Source: an uncultured Fidelibacterota bacterium
GTDB lineage: Bacteria; Fidelibacterota; Marinisomatia; Marinisomatales; Marinisomataceae
DNA length: 64,000 nt
Reading direction: 5' to 3'
NCBI GenBank assembly: GCA_902599655.1
Contig: CACKGC010000002.1
Span: forward strand, 1-64,000
Part shown: in pieces, positions 49,808 to 62,600 of the stretch
How the letters are laid out: every line of letters begins with the position of its first letter
Position numbering within the stretch: position 1 is the first letter of the stretch
The notes under the pieces: generated by a model
What the model was told of the DNA's origin: nothing
The model's input: only the letters and a program-made list of their open reading frames with translations
Databases searched by the model: none
Translations under genes and position numbers: made by a program

Positions 49808-51177
49808 GCTTAAAATTATATAATTCACTTTCAAGTAAAAAAGAAGTCTTCAAAGCAATTTCTGACAAAAAAGTTAAAACTTATGGTTGCGGTCCAACAG
49901 TTTATAACGATCCTCACATAGGAAATTTTAGAACCTTTGTATTTTATGATTTATTAAACAGAGTTCTTCAGTTGAATGGTTATGAGACGGAAACTGCAGT
50001 TAACATAACTGATATTGATGACAAGATTATTGATAGAGTTAATCAGGAGAATACTTCATTAAAGGAAATTACTTCAAAATATGAACTATCATTCCTGGAA
50101 TTGTCAAAGTCCTTAAAAATTTTACCTAACAATCATAACCCAAGAGCAACAGAGTATGTAGAAGAAATGATCGAATTCATTCAAGCTTTAATTAATAAAG
50201 ATTTAGCCTATGAAATGAACGGAAATATTTTTTTTGATATAGAAGCTTATCCAAAATATGGAAAATTTGTAAACATTAGCGATGACCTTGAAACGGAAGA
50301 TAATGAATTATTAAAAAAAAATCGTAATGATTTTACATTATGGAAGGCAAAAAAGGACTCAGATGGTGATATTTTCTGGAATAGCAACTGGGGTAAGGGA
50401 AGGCCTGGATGGCATACCGAATGCGCTGTAATGATTAAGACCCTTTTTGATGGTCGTCTTGACATACATTGTGGAGGAATAGATCTAAAATTTCCTCATC
50501 ACGAAAATGAAAGTGCTCAAATTGAAGCTATTCAAAAACATAAGCTATCTAATTATTGGCTTCATGCTGAACATTTAAATATGGACGATGAAAAGATGAG
50601 CAAGTCATCAGGTAACTTTATTGATGTAAGCACTCTCATAGAAAAAAATGGTTCGGATGTAGTTAGATTGTTTCTACTTTCTGCTCATTATAGAACTAAG
50701 GTATCTTTCAGTCAAAAAAAATTAGATGAATGCAAAAAAATGATTGAAAAAATTAAAAGATTTGCAAAAAACTTCAATATTGATAGCAAAAATATTGAAT
50801 TAAAATTTTCAAGTGAACATGAATTATTTATTGATGCTCTTAATGATGATTTAAATACTCCAGGAGCGATTGGAGTTTTCTTTAGTTTTATATCAGAAAT
50901 GAATAAAAAAATTGCAGAAAAATCAATAAATGATGCAGATAAAGAAAAATCTTTAGTTTTTTTAAAATTATTTAATTCAATTTTTGATATTTTAGATTTT
51001 GATAATTTACATGATCAAAATATTCCAAAAGAGTTACAAGATTTACTTGTTTCTCGTCAGGTAGCTAGAGAAAATCTAGATTGGAAATTGTCTGATTCCA
51101 TTAGAGATAAAATTGAGTCTTTAGGTTGGCAGGTTGAGGATACTTCCAGCGGACAAAATCTCTCTAAAAAGAAATAA
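49804..51177 (+). CDS. cysS: Cysteinyl-tRNA synthetase
   Basis: TYGCGPTVYNDPHIGNFRTFV, GRPGWHTECAVM, HCGGIDLKFPHHENE, KMSKSSGNF. Confidence 0.97.
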   Translation: MSLKLYNSLSSKKEVFKAISDKKVKTYGCGPTVYNDPHIGNFRTFVFYDLLNRVLQLNGYETETAVNITDIDDKIIDRVNQENTSLKEITSKYELSFLELSKSLKILPNNHNPRATEYVEEMIEFIQALINKDLAYEMNGNIFFDIEAYPKYGKFVNISDDLETEDNELLKKNRNDFTLWKAKKDSDGDIFWNSNWGKGRPGWHTECAVMIKTLFDGRLDIHCGGIDLKFPHHENESAQIEAIQKHKLSNYWLHAEHLNMDDEKMSKSSGNFIDVSTLIEKNGSDVVRLFLLSAHYRTKVSFSQKKLDECKKMIEKIKRFAKNFNIDSKNIELKFSSEHELFIDALNDDLNTPGAIGVFFSFISEMNKKIAEKSINDADKEKSLVFLKLFNSIFDILDFDNLHDQNIPKELQDLLVSRQVARENLDWKLSDSIRDKIESLGWQVEDTSSGQNLSKKK

Positions 51178-51244
51178 TTTGTTTTCCTGATAAATCTTCT
51201 TATATTTCGTCGCTTTTGCCTACGCGTGCGTGTATACATACATT

Positions 51245-51317
51245 GCCGGTGTAGCTCAGTTGGTAGAGCAGCTGATTTGTAATCAGCGGGTCGGGGGTTC
51301 AAATCCTCTCGCCGGCT
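51245..51317 (+). tRNA. tRNA-Thr (TGT)
   Basis: Cloverleaf; anticodon loop TTTGTAA; no encoded CCA. Confidence 0.95.
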
Positions 51318-51393
51318 CAGTTTTTAAGGGTAAAAAGCAAGGTATTTGAAAATTTTTTTTTGATCTTACTATCAGGATTGAGTTTAGGATTTC

Positions 51394-51476
51394 GGGCAAA
51401 TGGCCGAGTGGTTAAAGGCAGCAGACTGTAAATCTGCCGACGTAAGTCTACGGAGGTTCGAATCCTTCTTTGCCCA
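51394..51476 (+). tRNA. tRNA-Tyr (GTA)
   Basis: Cloverleaf with long variable arm; anticodon loop CTGTAAA; no encoded CCA. Confidence 0.95.
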
Positions 51477-51484
51477 CAGGATTT

Positions 51485-51557
51485 GCGAGTGTAGCTCAGT
51501 TGGTAGAGCATCAGCCTTCCAAGCTGAGGGTCGCGCGTTCGAATCGCGTCACTCGCT
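51485..51557 (+). tRNA. tRNA-Gly (TCC)
   Basis: Cloverleaf; anticodon loop CTTCCAA; no encoded CCA. Confidence 0.95.
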
Positions 51558-51565
51558 CAATAATT

Positions 51566-51638
51566 GCCTGCGTAGCTCAGTAGGTAGAGCACTTCGTTGG
51601 TAACGAAGAGGTCACCGGTTCAATCCCGGTCGTAGGCT
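51566..51638 (+). tRNA. tRNA-Thr (GGT)
   Basis: Cloverleaf; anticodon loop TTGGTAA; no encoded CCA. Confidence 0.95.
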
Positions 51639-51681
51639 CAAAAAAAATAAAAATAATTGTTAAAAACAAGGAGATAACAAA

Positions 51682-52875
51682 ATGGCTAAAGAAACATTTG
51701 TTAGAAATAAGCCTCACTGTAATATCGGTACTATCGGTCACGTTGACCATGGTAAGACTACTTTGACTGCTGCTATTACGCAAACCCAGTCTAATCTAGG
51801 TTTAGCAGCTAAACGTGATTTTGACACTATTGATAATGCACCTGAGGAAAAAGAAAGAGGTATTACAATTTCAACTTCACATGTTGAATATGAGACAGCT
51901 AACCGCCACTATGCGCACGTTGACTGTCCTGGTCACGCCGACTACATTAAAAACATGATTACAGGAGCAGCTCAAATGGATGGAGCTATTCTTGTTGTTA
52001 GTGCAGCTGACGGTCCAATGCCTCAAACAAGAGAACACGTATTGCTTGCTCGTCAGGTAAACGTACCAAGTATCGTTGTTTTCATGAATAAGGTTGACCA
52101 AGTTGACGATCCTGAATTGTTAGAATTGGTAGAGATGGAATTAAGAGATCTTTTAAGCGAATACAAATTTGATGGTGATAATACACCTATCGTTAAAGGT
52201 AGTGCATTAAAAGCTCTTGAAAATCCTAATGATGCTGAAGCGGTAAAATGTATTGCTGAGCTAATGGAAGCTTGTGATTCATTTATCCCTCAGCCAGAAC
52301 GTGCAATTGATAAACCATTCTTAATGCCTGTTGAGGATGTTTTCAGTATTACCGGTAGAGGTACTGTTGGTACTGGAAGAATCGAATCAGGTAAGATTAA
52401 AATTGGTGAAGAAGTAGAAGTTGTTGGTCTTGATAATAAAATCGGCACAACAACAGTTACTGGTGTTGAAATGTTCCAAAAAACTCTTGATGAAGGTGAA
52501 GCTGGTGATAATGCTGGTCTTTTATTAAGAGGTGTTGAAAAAGAAGACCTTAAAAGAGGTGTTGTTTTAGCAGCTAAAGGTTCAATCACACCACATACCA
52601 AGTTCAAAGCAAACGTTTATGTTTTGAAAAAAGAAGAAGGTGGAAGACATACTCCATTTTTCAATAACTATAGACCGCAGTTTTACTTCAGAACTACTGA
52701 TGTAACTGGTGTAGTTACTTTACCTGAAGGTACTGAAATGGTTATGCCTGGAGATAATGTTGAAATGAACGTTGAACTAATTACACCGATTGCTATGGAT
52801 CAAGAGCTAAGATTCGCTATTAGAGAAGGTGGACACACTGTAGGAGCTGGAGTAGTAACTACTGTAGTTGACTAA
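51682..52875 (+). CDS. tuf: Elongation factor Tu
   Basis: [64 protein letters not shown]. Confidence 0.99.
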   Translation: MAKETFVRNKPHCNIGTIGHVDHGKTTLTAAITQTQSNLGLAAKRDFDTIDNAPEEKERGITISTSHVEYETANRHYAHVDCPGHADYIKNMITGAAQMDGAILVVSAADGPMPQTREHVLLARQVNVPSIVVFMNKVDQVDDPELLELVEMELRDLLSEYKFDGDNTPIVKGSALKALENPNDAEAVKCIAELMEACDSFIPQPERAIDKPFLMPVEDVFSITGRGTVGTGRIESGKIKIGEEVEVVGLDNKIGTTTVTGVEMFQKTLDEGEAGDNAGLLLRGVEKEDLKRGVVLAAKGSITPHTKFKANVYVLKKEEGGRHTPFFNNYRPQFYFRTTDVTGVVTLPEGTEMVMPGDNVEMNVELITPIAMDQELRFAIREGGHTVGAGVVTTVVD

Positions 52876-53039
52876 TGGCTGGTAATAGCAAAAGAGCAAT
52901 TGTAAGACTTGAGAGTACTGCAGGGACAGGGTATCGTTATACTGTTACTAAAAATAAGAGTAAACATCCCGACAAACTTGAATATAAAAAGTTTGACCCT
53001 GTAGCTCGCAAGCATGTTCTTTTTAAAGAAATTAAATAG
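52875..53039 (+). CDS. rpmG: 50S ribosomal protein L33 (cysteine-free form)
   Basis: [54 protein letters not shown] (54 aa; below ORF-track cutoff); TAATG overlap with tuf. Confidence 0.93.
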   Translation: MAGNSKRAIVRLESTAGTGYRYTVTKNKSKHPDKLEYKKFDPVARKHVLFKEIK

Positions 53040-53044
53040 CATAT

Positions 53045-53117
53045 AGGTGAGTAGCTCAATTGGTAGAGCATCGGTCTCCAAAACCGGGGGTTGCGGGTTC
53101 AATTCCTGCCTCACCTG
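53045..53117 (+). tRNA. tRNA-Trp (CCA)
   Basis: Cloverleaf; anticodon loop CTCCAAA; no encoded 3' CCA. Confidence 0.95.
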
Positions 53118-53133
53118 CGATAAAGGATAGAGA

Positions 53134-53316
53134 ATGTTTAGAAAAATAAAAGATTTTTTAAATCAGGTTTACTTGGAAATGAACAAGGTTTCATGGCCAT
53201 CCTACAATGAGTTGAGAGGATCTACTTATTTAATTATTGTCTTTTTTCTTTTATTTGTTCTTTTTTTGTTTGGGATTGATTGGGCAATTCAAAGATTTAT
53301 GAGAGTGTTGATATGA
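53134..53316 (+). CDS. secE: Preprotein translocase subunit SecE
   Basis: 60 aa; FLNQVYLEMNKVSWPSYNELRGST then single TM. Confidence 0.93.
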   Translation: MFRKIKDFLNQVYLEMNKVSWPSYNELRGSTYLIIVFFLLFVLFLFGIDWAIQRFMRVLI

Positions 53317-53846
53317 ATTGGTATAGTTTAAGAGTAATGTCAGGAAAAGAAAATAAGGTGAAAGATACTATTTTTAGAGAACTTGATTTTGAAAAAGACT
53401 TAAAAGCTAATGTTGAGGAAATTTTAATCCCGACTGAAAACATAGTTGATATCAAAAATGGTAAGAAGACTGTGAAAGAAAAGAGCTTATTGCCTGGATA
53501 CATTTTGGTTAAGATGATTATGAATAATGAAACAAAATTTTTTATTGAAAGCGTTGACGGTGTTATGAGTTTTGTCGGTCCAAAAGGAAGTCCTCAACCT
53601 GTTACTGAAGTTGAAATGTCTCGTTATCTTGTTTCTTCTGATGGCGATGAGCTTTCTAATGAAGATATTGATGATATTCCATTTAAAGTTGGAGATTCAG
53701 TAAAGGTGATTGATGGACCATTTAAAGAATTCAACGGCCTTGTTCAAGAGGTAAATGATAGAAATAGAATTAAAGTAAATGTTAATATTTTTGGAAGACC
53801 TACTCCTATTGAGTTGAGTGTAAACCAAATTTTAAGTGAAAGTTAA
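53313..53846 (+). CDS. nusG: Transcription termination/antitermination protein NusG
   Basis: [54 protein letters not shown] overlap with secE. Confidence 0.96.
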   Translation: MNWYSLRVMSGKENKVKDTIFRELDFEKDLKANVEEILIPTENIVDIKNGKKTVKEKSLLPGYILVKMIMNNETKFFIESVDGVMSFVGPKGSPQPVTEVEMSRYLVSSDGDELSNEDIDDIPFKVGDSVKVIDGPFKEFNGLVQEVNDRNRIKVNVNIFGRPTPIELSVNQILSES

Positions 53847-53848
53847 AA

Positions 53849-54277
53849 ATGGCTGAAAAAGAAAAAACTGGTTTAATTAAATTGCAAATCGCAGCTGGAC
53901 AGGCTAATCCAGCCCCACCTGTTGGTCCTGCACTTGGACAGCATGGTGTAAACATTATGGATTTTTGTAATGCATTCAATGATGCAACTAAAGAATTACA
54001 GGGAATGTTAACCCCAGTAATTATTACTGTTTATAAAGATAGATCTTTTACATTTGAAACCAAATCTCCACCTGCATCGACTCTTATTATGAAAGAATTA
54101 AAAATGAAAAAAGGTTCACAAGAGCCAAATAAAGACAAAGTTGGAACTATTAATATGGCTCAGTGTAAAAAAATCGCTGAAATTAAAATGAAAGATTTAA
54201 ATGCTCACACATTAGATCAAGCTGCAGAAATGATTGCTGGAACTGCTGTTAGTATGGGAATTGAGGTCGAAAAATGA
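53849..54277 (+). CDS. rplK: 50S ribosomal protein L11
   Basis: [35 protein letters not shown]. Confidence 0.98.
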   Translation: MAEKEKTGLIKLQIAAGQANPAPPVGPALGQHGVNIMDFCNAFNDATKELQGMLTPVIITVYKDRSFTFETKSPPASTLIMKELKMKKGSQEPNKDKVGTINMAQCKKIAEIKMKDLNAHTLDQAAEMIAGTAVSMGIEVEK

Positions 54278-54954
54278 AAATAACTAAATTTTCAAAATCA
54301 GTTAATGAGACATTAGATTCTTCAAAGCTTTACAGCACAGAAGAAGCTATTAATATGTTGATGAGTTTTAAGAGAGAGTCATTTAATGAGTCAGTTGATG
54401 TTGCTTTTAACTTAGGGGTAGATCCTAGACATGCTGAAGAAAATATAAGATTAAGTATTAATCTGCCTCACGGAATTGGAAAAGAGGTTTCAGTATTAGC
54501 AATAGTAAATGCAGATAAAGAGGCAGAGGCAAAAGATGCTGGTGCTGATTTTGTAGGTAAAGATGAATTCCTTGATAAGATTAAAGCTGGCTGGACTGAT
54601 GTTGATAAAATTGTAGTTACACCAGATCTTATGGTTGAATTAGGTAAGCTAGGTAAGGTACTTGGACCCAAAGGTCTAATGCCAAATCCTAAATCTGGTA
54701 CAGTAACAAATAATGTTGCTAAAGCCATCAAAGAGCTTAAAGCTGGTAAACTTGATGCTAGAGTAGAAAAAAATGGTATTCTGCAATCTTCGATTGGTAA
54801 AACATCATTTACAGAAGAGCAATTAAAGGAAAATTTTAATACTCTTCAAGGTGCTGTTATGTCAGCAAAACCAAATTCATTTAAAGGTAAGTACTTAAAG
54901 TCTATTAGTATTTCTTCAACTTTAGGTCCAGGAATTAAGATAGGAACAGAATAA
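54274..54954 (+). CDS. rplA: 50S ribosomal protein L1
   Basis: [37 protein letters not shown]. Confidence 0.98.
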   Translation: MKITKFSKSVNETLDSSKLYSTEEAINMLMSFKRESFNESVDVAFNLGVDPRHAEENIRLSINLPHGIGKEVSVLAIVNADKEAEAKDAGADFVGKDEFLDKIKAGWTDVDKIVVTPDLMVELGKLGKVLGPKGLMPNPKSGTVTNNVAKAIKELKAGKLDARVEKNGILQSSIGKTSFTEEQLKENFNTLQGAVMSAKPNSFKGKYLKSISISSTLGPGIKIGTE

Positions 54955-54956
54955 TT

Positions 54957-55472
54957 ATGCCAAGTAATAAAAATTTAGAAGCCGTTAAAAATTTAACAGA
55001 AAAATTAGATAAGGCTAACGCTATCTATTTCACTGATTATCTTGGATTAGACGTAGTGAGCATTACCAAACTTAGAAAAGAATTTGTATCAAACGATGTA
55101 GAATTTACTATTGCAAAGAATACGTTAATAAAACTTGCTGCTAAAGATGTTGGTATGGAGGGGTTAGATGAATTTTTGAATGGTCCAACCGCTATGGCAT
55201 TAAGTTATAATGATCCAACAGATCCTGCAAAAGTAATAAAGAATTTTTTAAAAGATTTTGATAAGCCTGCTGTAAAAGGTATGATATTAGATGGACAGGT
55301 TTTTCAGGGAGAAGAGTTTGAAAAAATTGCAAATCTTCCTTCGAAAGAACAGTTATTGTCCAAACTTGTTGGAATGTTAAATTCTCCAATGTCTAAGCTT
55401 AGCAGCACATTAGGTAGTCCTGTATCTGGCTTATTAGGAGCACTTGAACAATTAAACTCAAAGAAAGGGTAG
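54957..55472 (+). CDS. rplJ: 50S ribosomal protein L10
   Basis: [34 protein letters not shown]. Confidence 0.95.
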   Translation: MPSNKNLEAVKNLTEKLDKANAIYFTDYLGLDVVSITKLRKEFVSNDVEFTIAKNTLIKLAAKDVGMEGLDEFLNGPTAMALSYNDPTDPAKVIKNFLKDFDKPAVKGMILDGQVFQGEEFEKIANLPSKEQLLSKLVGMLNSPMSKLSSTLGSPVSGLLGALEQLNSKKG

Positions 55473-55477
55473 TTAAA

Positions 55478-55858
55478 ATGAGCGTTAAAAGAGAAGATGT
55501 ATTAAAATATCTTGAAGAAGCAAATATGATTGAAATATCTGAGCTTGTCAAAGATATAGAAGATAAATTTGGTGTTACTGCCGCTGTACCTGTTGCAGCT
55601 GCTGCTGCTGGAGGAGCTGCTGATGGAGCTGCTGAAGGTGGAGAAAAAAGTAGTTTTGATGTTGTTCTAGCAGCTGCTGGACAATCAAAAATCTCAGTAA
55701 TTAAAGTTGTTAGAGAACTTTCTGGTCTTGGATTAAAAGAAGCTAAAGAATTGGTTGATTCTGCTCCTAAGGCTGTAAAAGAAGGCGTCGCAAAAGATGA
55801 GGCTGAAACTATTAAGTCTCAACTTGAAGAGGCTGGAGCTACAGTAGAATTAAAGTAA
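55478..55858 (+). CDS. rplL: 50S ribosomal protein L7/L12
   Basis: [44 protein letters not shown]. Confidence 0.98.
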   Translation: MSVKREDVLKYLEEANMIEISELVKDIEDKFGVTAAVPVAAAAAGGAADGAAEGGEKSSFDVVLAAAGQSKISVIKVVRELSGLGLKEAKELVDSAPKAVKEGVAKDEAETIKSQLEEAGATVELK

Positions 55859-55910
55859 TAGTACTAAAAAAGTATATATTAATTAACCAATTTTTTGGAG
55901 GTAATCTATC

Positions 55911-58900
55911 TTGAGAGTAGATAAGTTAAACAATAGACATAATTTTGAGAAAATAACAACTACCAATGAACTGCCAAATCTTTTAGATTTGCAAGTAGGT
56001 TCATTTCATGACTTTTTGCAGGAAAGTATCAATCCTAAAGAAAGAGAAATGTTTGGATTGCATGAAGCTTTTGCTTCAATTTTTCCTTTGCAGGATAATC
56101 ATGAAAACTATATTCTTGAATATAAAAGTTATACAATAGGTAAAGCTAGATACACCCCCAGAGAGTGCTCTGATAGGGGAATAACTTACAGTGTACCTTT
56201 AACTGTTCAACTACGTCTCAAAATTACTGATGAAAAAGATAAAAAGAAGTTTGCTCAAGTAATTGATCAAGATGTTTACTTTGGTAATATACCTTACATG
56301 ACAGATAAAGGTACTTTTATTATCAATGGAGCTGAAAGAACCGTTGTTACTCAACTTCAAAGATCTCCAGGTGCATTTTTTGATCAAAAATTTCATCCAA
56401 ATGGTGCAAAACTTTATAATGCTCGTATTATTCCTATTAGAGGTTCATGGATAGATTTTACAACTGATATTAATGATATACTTTTTACTATCATCGATAG
56501 AAAAAGAAAATTCCCTGCTACAATGCTTTTAAGATCTTTAGGTTTTAGTTCAGATGAAGATATTTACAATGCTTTTGAATTAATTCTTGACCTTGATCCA
56601 TCAAAAATTGATTTGGAAAAATTGAGTCATTATGTTGTTATCGAAGATATTATTGATCATGAAACTGGAGAGCTTTTTGTTGAAAGTGGCAAAGAATTAA
56701 ATGAATCAATAATTAGCACATTAAAGAAAAATAAAACAAAGTCTATCAAAGTTGTTGATGTTAGAAACAACATTGATAGTATGATGATTCATAATACAAT
56801 TCAAAAAGATCCAACAAAATCTACTGAAGAAGCATTAATGAGAGTTTATTTACTTTTAAGAGGAAGTGAGGCTCCTAGTCCTGAATCTGCTGAAAAATTC
56901 ATTAACAGAATGTTTTTCTTTCCAAAGAAATATGATTTAGGCCAGGTAGGTAGATATAGACTAGATAAACAATTTAATTTAAACAACTCTGGAAATGATT
57001 CAGTTCTTACACATGACGATTTTTTAATTACATTAAAATATCTAATTCAAATGAGAAAAGGATTAAGAGCCCCAGATGATATTGATCATTTAGGAAATAG
57101 AAGAGTTAGAACTGTTGGTGAACAATTAAAAGTTCAGTTTAACTCTGCCTTAGCTAGAATGGTCAGAACTGTTTATGAAAGAATGAATCTTCGAGAATCA
57201 GAAACAATAACTCCTCAGGATTTGATTAATTCAAGGTTAGTAACTACAGTTATTAATACATTCTTTGGCACTAGTCAATTGTCCCAATTTGGAGATCAAA
57301 CTAATCCATTAGCAGAAATAACTCATAAAAGAAGAATTTCTTCTTTAGGTCCTGGTGGACTTTCTAGAGAAAGAGCTGGTTTTGAGGTAAGAGATGTTCA
57401 TTATACCCATTATGGTAGGTTGTGTCCAATTGAAACTCCTGAAGGACCAAATATTGGTTTGATTTCATCTTTAGCATTAATGGCTAAAATCAATAGACAT
57501 GGTTTCATTGAAGCTCCTTACAGAAAAATTGATAGCAAAAAGATTACAAATTCTATCGAATATTTATCAGCTGATGATGAAGATAGAGCAAATATTGCTC
57601 AATCAGGTTTAGAGTCAGATAAAAATAATCTTATTTCAGAATCTAAAGTTAGAGTTCGTTCAAAAGGCGATTTCCCAATTGTAGATTCTGAAGATGTTCA
57701 ATATTCAGATATTGTGCCAAACCAAATTCTTAGTGTAGCTGCTGCATTAATTCCTTTTGTTGAGCATGATGATGCTAATCGAGCTCTAATGGGTTCAAAC
57801 ATGCAGCGTCAATCTGTACCATTGTTAAAAACCGATTCTCCAATAGTTGGTACTGGAATGGAAAAAGTTGTTGCTCGAGATTCAAAATCTGTTTTGCTTT
57901 CACCTGTTAGCGGAAAAGTTGTACATGTAGATGCAAATAAAGTAGTAATTAAAGATAGTAATTATAAAGATGGATCTCTTTTAAAAGCTGACGAAGATTT
58001 ATGTACAGTTGATCTTATAAAGTATTCTAGATCAAACCAGAATACTTGTTACAATCAAAAAGTACTGGTTAAAGTTGGTGATAATGTGAAAAAAGATGAT
58101 GTTATCGCAGATGGAGCTTCTACACAAGGTGGGGAACTTGCTTTGGGTAAAAATGTTATGATCGCTTTTATGCCTTGGAACGGTTACAACTTTGAAGATG
58201 CCATTGTTATTAATGAAAGACTTGTAAGAGAAGATGTCTTTACATCAATTCACGTCAACGAAATTGAGCTTGAAGTCAGAGATACCAAGAGAGGTGAAGA
58301 AGAGTTAACACCTGAAATTCCAAATGTAAGCGAAGACGCAACCGCTCAATTAGACGAAAATGGACTAATTCGTGTAGGTGCAATTGTAAACGAGGATGAT
58401 ATTCTTATTGGTAAAGTAACTCCTAAAGGAGAAACTGATCCATCCCCAGAAGAAAAACTTTTACGTGCAATTTTTGGTGAAAAAGCAGGAGATGTAAAAG
58501 ATGCTTCTAAAAAAGCCGAACCTGGTGTAAAGGGTGTTGTTATCAAAACTGATTTATATGAAAAAACATCTAAGCAATCTAGGGCTGAAGTAAATAAAGC
58601 TATCAAAGAGCTTCAAAAAGATAAAAGAAATAATGAAAGAGAATTAAGAGCATCTAGAGATAAATTGTTAAGTGGAATTCTTAAAGATAAATCTTCTCTA
58701 GGTATAAAAGACAAAAACGATAAAGTGCTTGTTAAAAAAGGTACAAAATTAACCTTGAAAAAAATCAGCAGTTTTAATTTTGAACAATTTTCACTCGAAG
58801 AGCCTTGGATTTCAGGTCCTAAGTCTTGGGAAAAGATTAAATTGATTTTTGATTCATTTCATAAACATTTAAATGAATTAGAAGATAAGTTAGAAACTGA

Positions 58901-59666
58901 CATTTTCAAGCTAAAAGAAGGTGATCAATTACAACCTGGAATTCTAAAGCTTGCGAAAGTATATGTTGCTAACAAGAGAAAAATTTCTATTGGTGATAAA
59001 ATGGCTGGTAGACATGGTAATAAAGGTGTTATTGCGACGATAGTTCCAGAGGAAAACATGCCATATTTAGAAGATGGTACACCAGTTGATATTTGTTTAA
59101 ATCCAATGGGTGTTCCTTCAAGAATGAACTTAGGACAATTGTATGAAACCATGCTTGGCTGGGCAGGAAAAATTCTTGGAGAAAAATATGCAACTCCAGT
59201 CTTTAATGGAGCAACTCCAGAAGAAGTAGCTGCTAAAATGAAAGAGGCAGGTTTACCTGATTCAGGTAAGGTTACGTTGTACGATGGCTTAACAGGCGAA
59301 AAAATTGACAATCCAGTATTAGTTGGATATCAGTATATGATGAAATTATATCATATGGTTGATGATAAAATGCATGCTCGTTCTACTGGTCCTTATTCTC
59401 TTGTTACTCAGCAACCTCTTGGTGGTAAAGCTCAGTTCGGAGGACAAAGATTTGGTGAGATGGAGGTTTGGGCACTTCAAGCTTATGGTGCTGCTCATAT
59501 ATTAAGAGAGATTTTAACTATTAAATCTGATGATATAGAAGGTAGATCCAAGGTGTATAGCGCATTAGTAAAAGGTGAAGATTTACCAGATCCTACTACT
59601 CCAGAGGCATTTAACGTATTCATGAAGGAAATTCAAGGTCTCGGCCTTGATATAACTTTAGATTAA
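55911..59666 (+). CDS. rpoB: RNA polymerase beta subunit
   Basis: Canonical beta motifs, e.g. FFGTSQLSQFGDQTNPLAEITHKRRISSLGPGGLSRERAGFEVRDVHYTHYGRLCPIETPEGPNIGLI; TTG start with GGAGGT SD. Confidence 0.99.
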   Translation: MRVDKLNNRHNFEKITTTNELPNLLDLQVGSFHDFLQESINPKEREMFGLHEAFASIFPLQDNHENYILEYKSYTIGKARYTPRECSDRGITYSVPLTVQLRLKITDEKDKKKFAQVIDQDVYFGNIPYMTDKGTFIINGAERTVVTQLQRSPGAFFDQKFHPNGAKLYNARIIPIRGSWIDFTTDINDILFTIIDRKRKFPATMLLRSLGFSSDEDIYNAFELILDLDPSKIDLEKLSHYVVIEDIIDHETGELFVESGKELNESIISTLKKNKTKSIKVVDVRNNIDSMMIHNTIQKDPTKSTEEALMRVYLLLRGSEAPSPESAEKFINRMFFFPKKYDLGQVGRYRLDKQFNLNNSGNDSVLTHDDFLITLKYLIQMRKGLRAPDDIDHLGNRRVRTVGEQLKVQFNSALARMVRTVYERMNLRESETITPQDLINSRLVTTVINTFFGTSQLSQFGDQTNPLAEITHKRRISSLGPGGLSRERAGFEVRDVHYTHYGRLCPIETPEGPNIGLISSLALMAKINRHGFIEAPYRKIDSKKITNSIEYLSADDEDRANIAQSGLESDKNNLISESKVRVRSKGDFPIVDSEDVQYSDIVPNQILSVAAALIPFVEHDDANRALMGSNMQRQSVPLLKTDSPIVGTGMEKVVARDSKSVLLSPVSGKVVHVDANKVVIKDSNYKDGSLLKADEDLCTVDLIKYSRSNQNTCYNQKVLVKVGDNVKKDDVIADGASTQGGELALGKNVMIAFMPWNGYNFEDAIVINERLVREDVFTSIHVNEIELEVRDTKRGEEELTPEIPNVSEDATAQLDENGLIRVGAIVNEDDILIGKVTPKGETDPSPEEKLLRAIFGEKAGDVKDASKKAEPGVKGVVIKTDLYEKTSKQSRAEVNKAIKELQKDKRNNERELRASRDKLLSGILKDKSSLGIKDKNDKVLVKKGTKLTLKKISSFNFEQFSLEEPWISGPKSWEKIKLIFDSFHKHLNELEDKLETDIFKLKEGDQLQPGILKLAKVYVANKRKISIGDKMAGRHGNKGVIATIVPEENMPYLEDGTPVDICLNPMGVPSRMNLGQLYETMLGWAGKILGEKYATPVFNGATPEEVAAKMKEAGLPDSGKVTLYDGLTGEKIDNPVLVGYQYMMKLYHMVDDKMHARSTGPYSLVTQQPLGGKAQFGGQRFGEMEVWALQAYGAAHILREILTIKSDDIEGRSKVYSALVKGEDLPDPTTPEAFNVFMKEIQGLGLDITLD

Positions 59667-59678
59667 AGGAAATTATAG

Positions 59679-62600
59679 ATGTATAAAGCAAAAAATAGTA
59701 TTTCAATTAAATTAGCTTCTCCTGAAAAGATTCTTGAAGGATCTTTTGGTGAGGTATTGAAACCTGAGACAATTAACTACAGATCTTATAAACCTGAAAA
59801 AGATGGTTTATTTTGTGAAAAAATCTTTGGTCCAGTTAAAGATTTTGAATGTCACTGTGGTAAATATAAAGGTATTCGTTACAGAGGTATTATTTGTGAT
59901 AGGTGTGGAGTTGAAGTAACAACTAAAAAAGTAAGAAGAAACCGTATGGGGCATATTACTTTAGCTGTTCCAGTAGTGCATATCTGGTTTTTAAAATCAA
60001 TTCCAAGTAAGCTAAGTTATATTTTAGGTAAAAGCGCAAAACAATTAGAAAGTGTAATCTATTATGAGAATTACCTAGTTATTAATCCTGGTAAAAGTGG
60101 TTATAAGAGATTTGAATTAATTGACGAGGAAGCTTTCCTTGAATTAGATCAAGAATTTGGATATGATGCTGCTTCTCAAGAAGAAAGAGAAGAAGAATCA
60201 TATTTCCAGGCTTCCATGGGTGGAGAAGCTATTAAAGATGCTCTTGCTGAAATGGACTTATTAGAGCTTAAACAGGAGCTAGAAACAATAAGTTCAACAA
60301 CAAAATCAAAGCAAAAAAGAGAAGACGCGCTCAAAAGACTAAAAGTTGTAAAAGATTTTGCTCAAGATAGAAACAACAAGCCTGAATGGATGATCGTTTC
60401 TATTTTGCCTGTAATGCCACCTGAATTAAGACCTTTAGTTCCATTAGAGGGCGGACGATTTGCTGCAAGTGATCTTAATGACTTGTACAGAAGAATTATT
60501 ATTAGAAATAATAGATTAAAGCAATTAATGGATATTCAGGCACCTGAAGTAATTTTAAGAAATGAAAAAAGAATGCTACAAGAGTCTGTTGATGCACTTT
60601 TTGATAATACAAAACGTAAAACCGCAATTAGAAGCGGTTCAAAGAGACCATTGAAGTCAATTTCTGACATGCTGAGAGGTAAGCAGGGTAGATTTAGACA
60701 AAACCTTCTTGGTAAAAGAGTTGATTATTCTGGAAGATCAGTTATTGTAGTTGGTCCAGAATTGAGAATGACTGAATGCGGTATTCCAAAGAATATGGCA
60801 TTAGAATTATTTAAACCTCACTTAATAAGAGAATTAATAAGAAGAGATTTAGCTGCAACACCGAGAAGTGCAAAACTAATGATTGAAAATAAAGAATCAT
60901 TTGTTTATGAAATTCTTGAAAGTGTTGTTAAGGATCACCCAGTATTATTAAATCGTGCTCCTACACTTCATAGATTGGGAATTATTGCTTTCCAACCAAT
61001 TCTTATTGATGGTAAAGCTATTCGAGTCCATCCACTTGTATGTTCAGCTTTCAATGCTGACTTCGATGGAGACCAAATGGCTGTTCATGTTCCATTGTCA
61101 ATACCTTCACAATTAGAAGCAAGAGTATTGATGATGGCAAGTCAGAATGTTTTACATCCAGCTAGTGGAAAACCTATTACATTACCTTCTCAAGATATGA
61201 TTTTAGGTTGTTACTATCTAACTAGAGACAAAAAAGGGCAGATTGGTGAGGGAATGTCATTTGGATCAATTGACGAAGTTAAAATTGCTCATGATAATGG
61301 CAAGGTTGGTATGCATGCAATTATTAACGTTAGACATAATGGCATATGGCATAAAAATACTACTGCAGGAAGAGCAATATTTAATTCCATTATCCCAGAT
61401 GAATTAGGCTATTATGATGAAATTGTTTCTAAGAAAAAACTTAGTTTTATCATTGGCGAATCTTTTGTAAAAGCAGGAAATCAACGTACAGTCCAATTGC
61501 TTGATGATCTTAAAGATATTGGTTTCAAAACTGCTACTATGAGCGGAGTTTCAATTTCAATAAGCGATGTTATCATCCCTGATGCAAAGCATGATATAAT
61601 TGACAGAGCAGAGCAAGAAGTAGATAAAATACAACAGCGTTTTGATAGACATGTCTTGACGGAGGGTGAAAGATATAATAAAGTTATTGATGTTTGGACA
61701 AAAGCTACAAGTGATGTGGCAGATGTGATGATGGATGGTTTAAGATCAGATGATCAAGGTTTTAATGCATTATATATTTCATCTGATTCAGGAGCTCGAG
61801 GTAGTGGTGACCAAATCAAACAGCTTGCAGGTATGAGAGGGTTAATGGCTAAGCCAAGAAAATCTATGATAGGCGGTGGTGAAATTATTGAGAGTCCAAT
61901 TCAGTCTAACTTTAAAGAAGGTCTTTCTGTGATGGAGTATTTTATATCTACTCACGGTGCTAGAAAAGGTTTAGCTGATACAGCTCTTAAGACTGCAGAT
62001 GCTGGTTATTTAACAAGAAGACTGGTTGATGTTGCGCAAGACGTTACTATCTATGAAGATGATTGTAAAACAATTAATGGAATTACCGTATCTGACCTTA
62101 AAGAAGGTGAAGAAATTGTTGAATCACTTGGAGAGCGTATCTTAGGAAGAACTTCTTCTGAAAAAATAGTTATTGATGGTGAAGTTGTTGTTAAGCCTGG
62201 AGATATTTTTGATGAAAAGTTGGCTGATCTTATAGTTGAAAATAATTTTAATAGTGTAAAAATAAGATCAATTCTTACATGCGAATCTAGAAGAGGTGTT
62301 TGTGCCAAATGTTACGGTTGGGATTTAACTAGAAGAAAGCTTGTTACAAAAGGTACAGCTGTTGGTATTATTGCTGCCCAAAGTATTGGAGAGCCAGGAA
62401 CACAGTTAACTCTTAGAACTTTCCATATTGGTGGTACAGCTACTCGTATTGCTGAGGAATCTGATAAGAAGTCACGATTTAATGGTACTGCTAAGTTTAC
62501 TAGCGACTATGAACCGGCTGAAACTTTAGATGAAGATGGATTTAATGTTGTAAGATGTTTATCAAGAAGTTCAAAATTATCAATTGTTGATTCAAAAGAT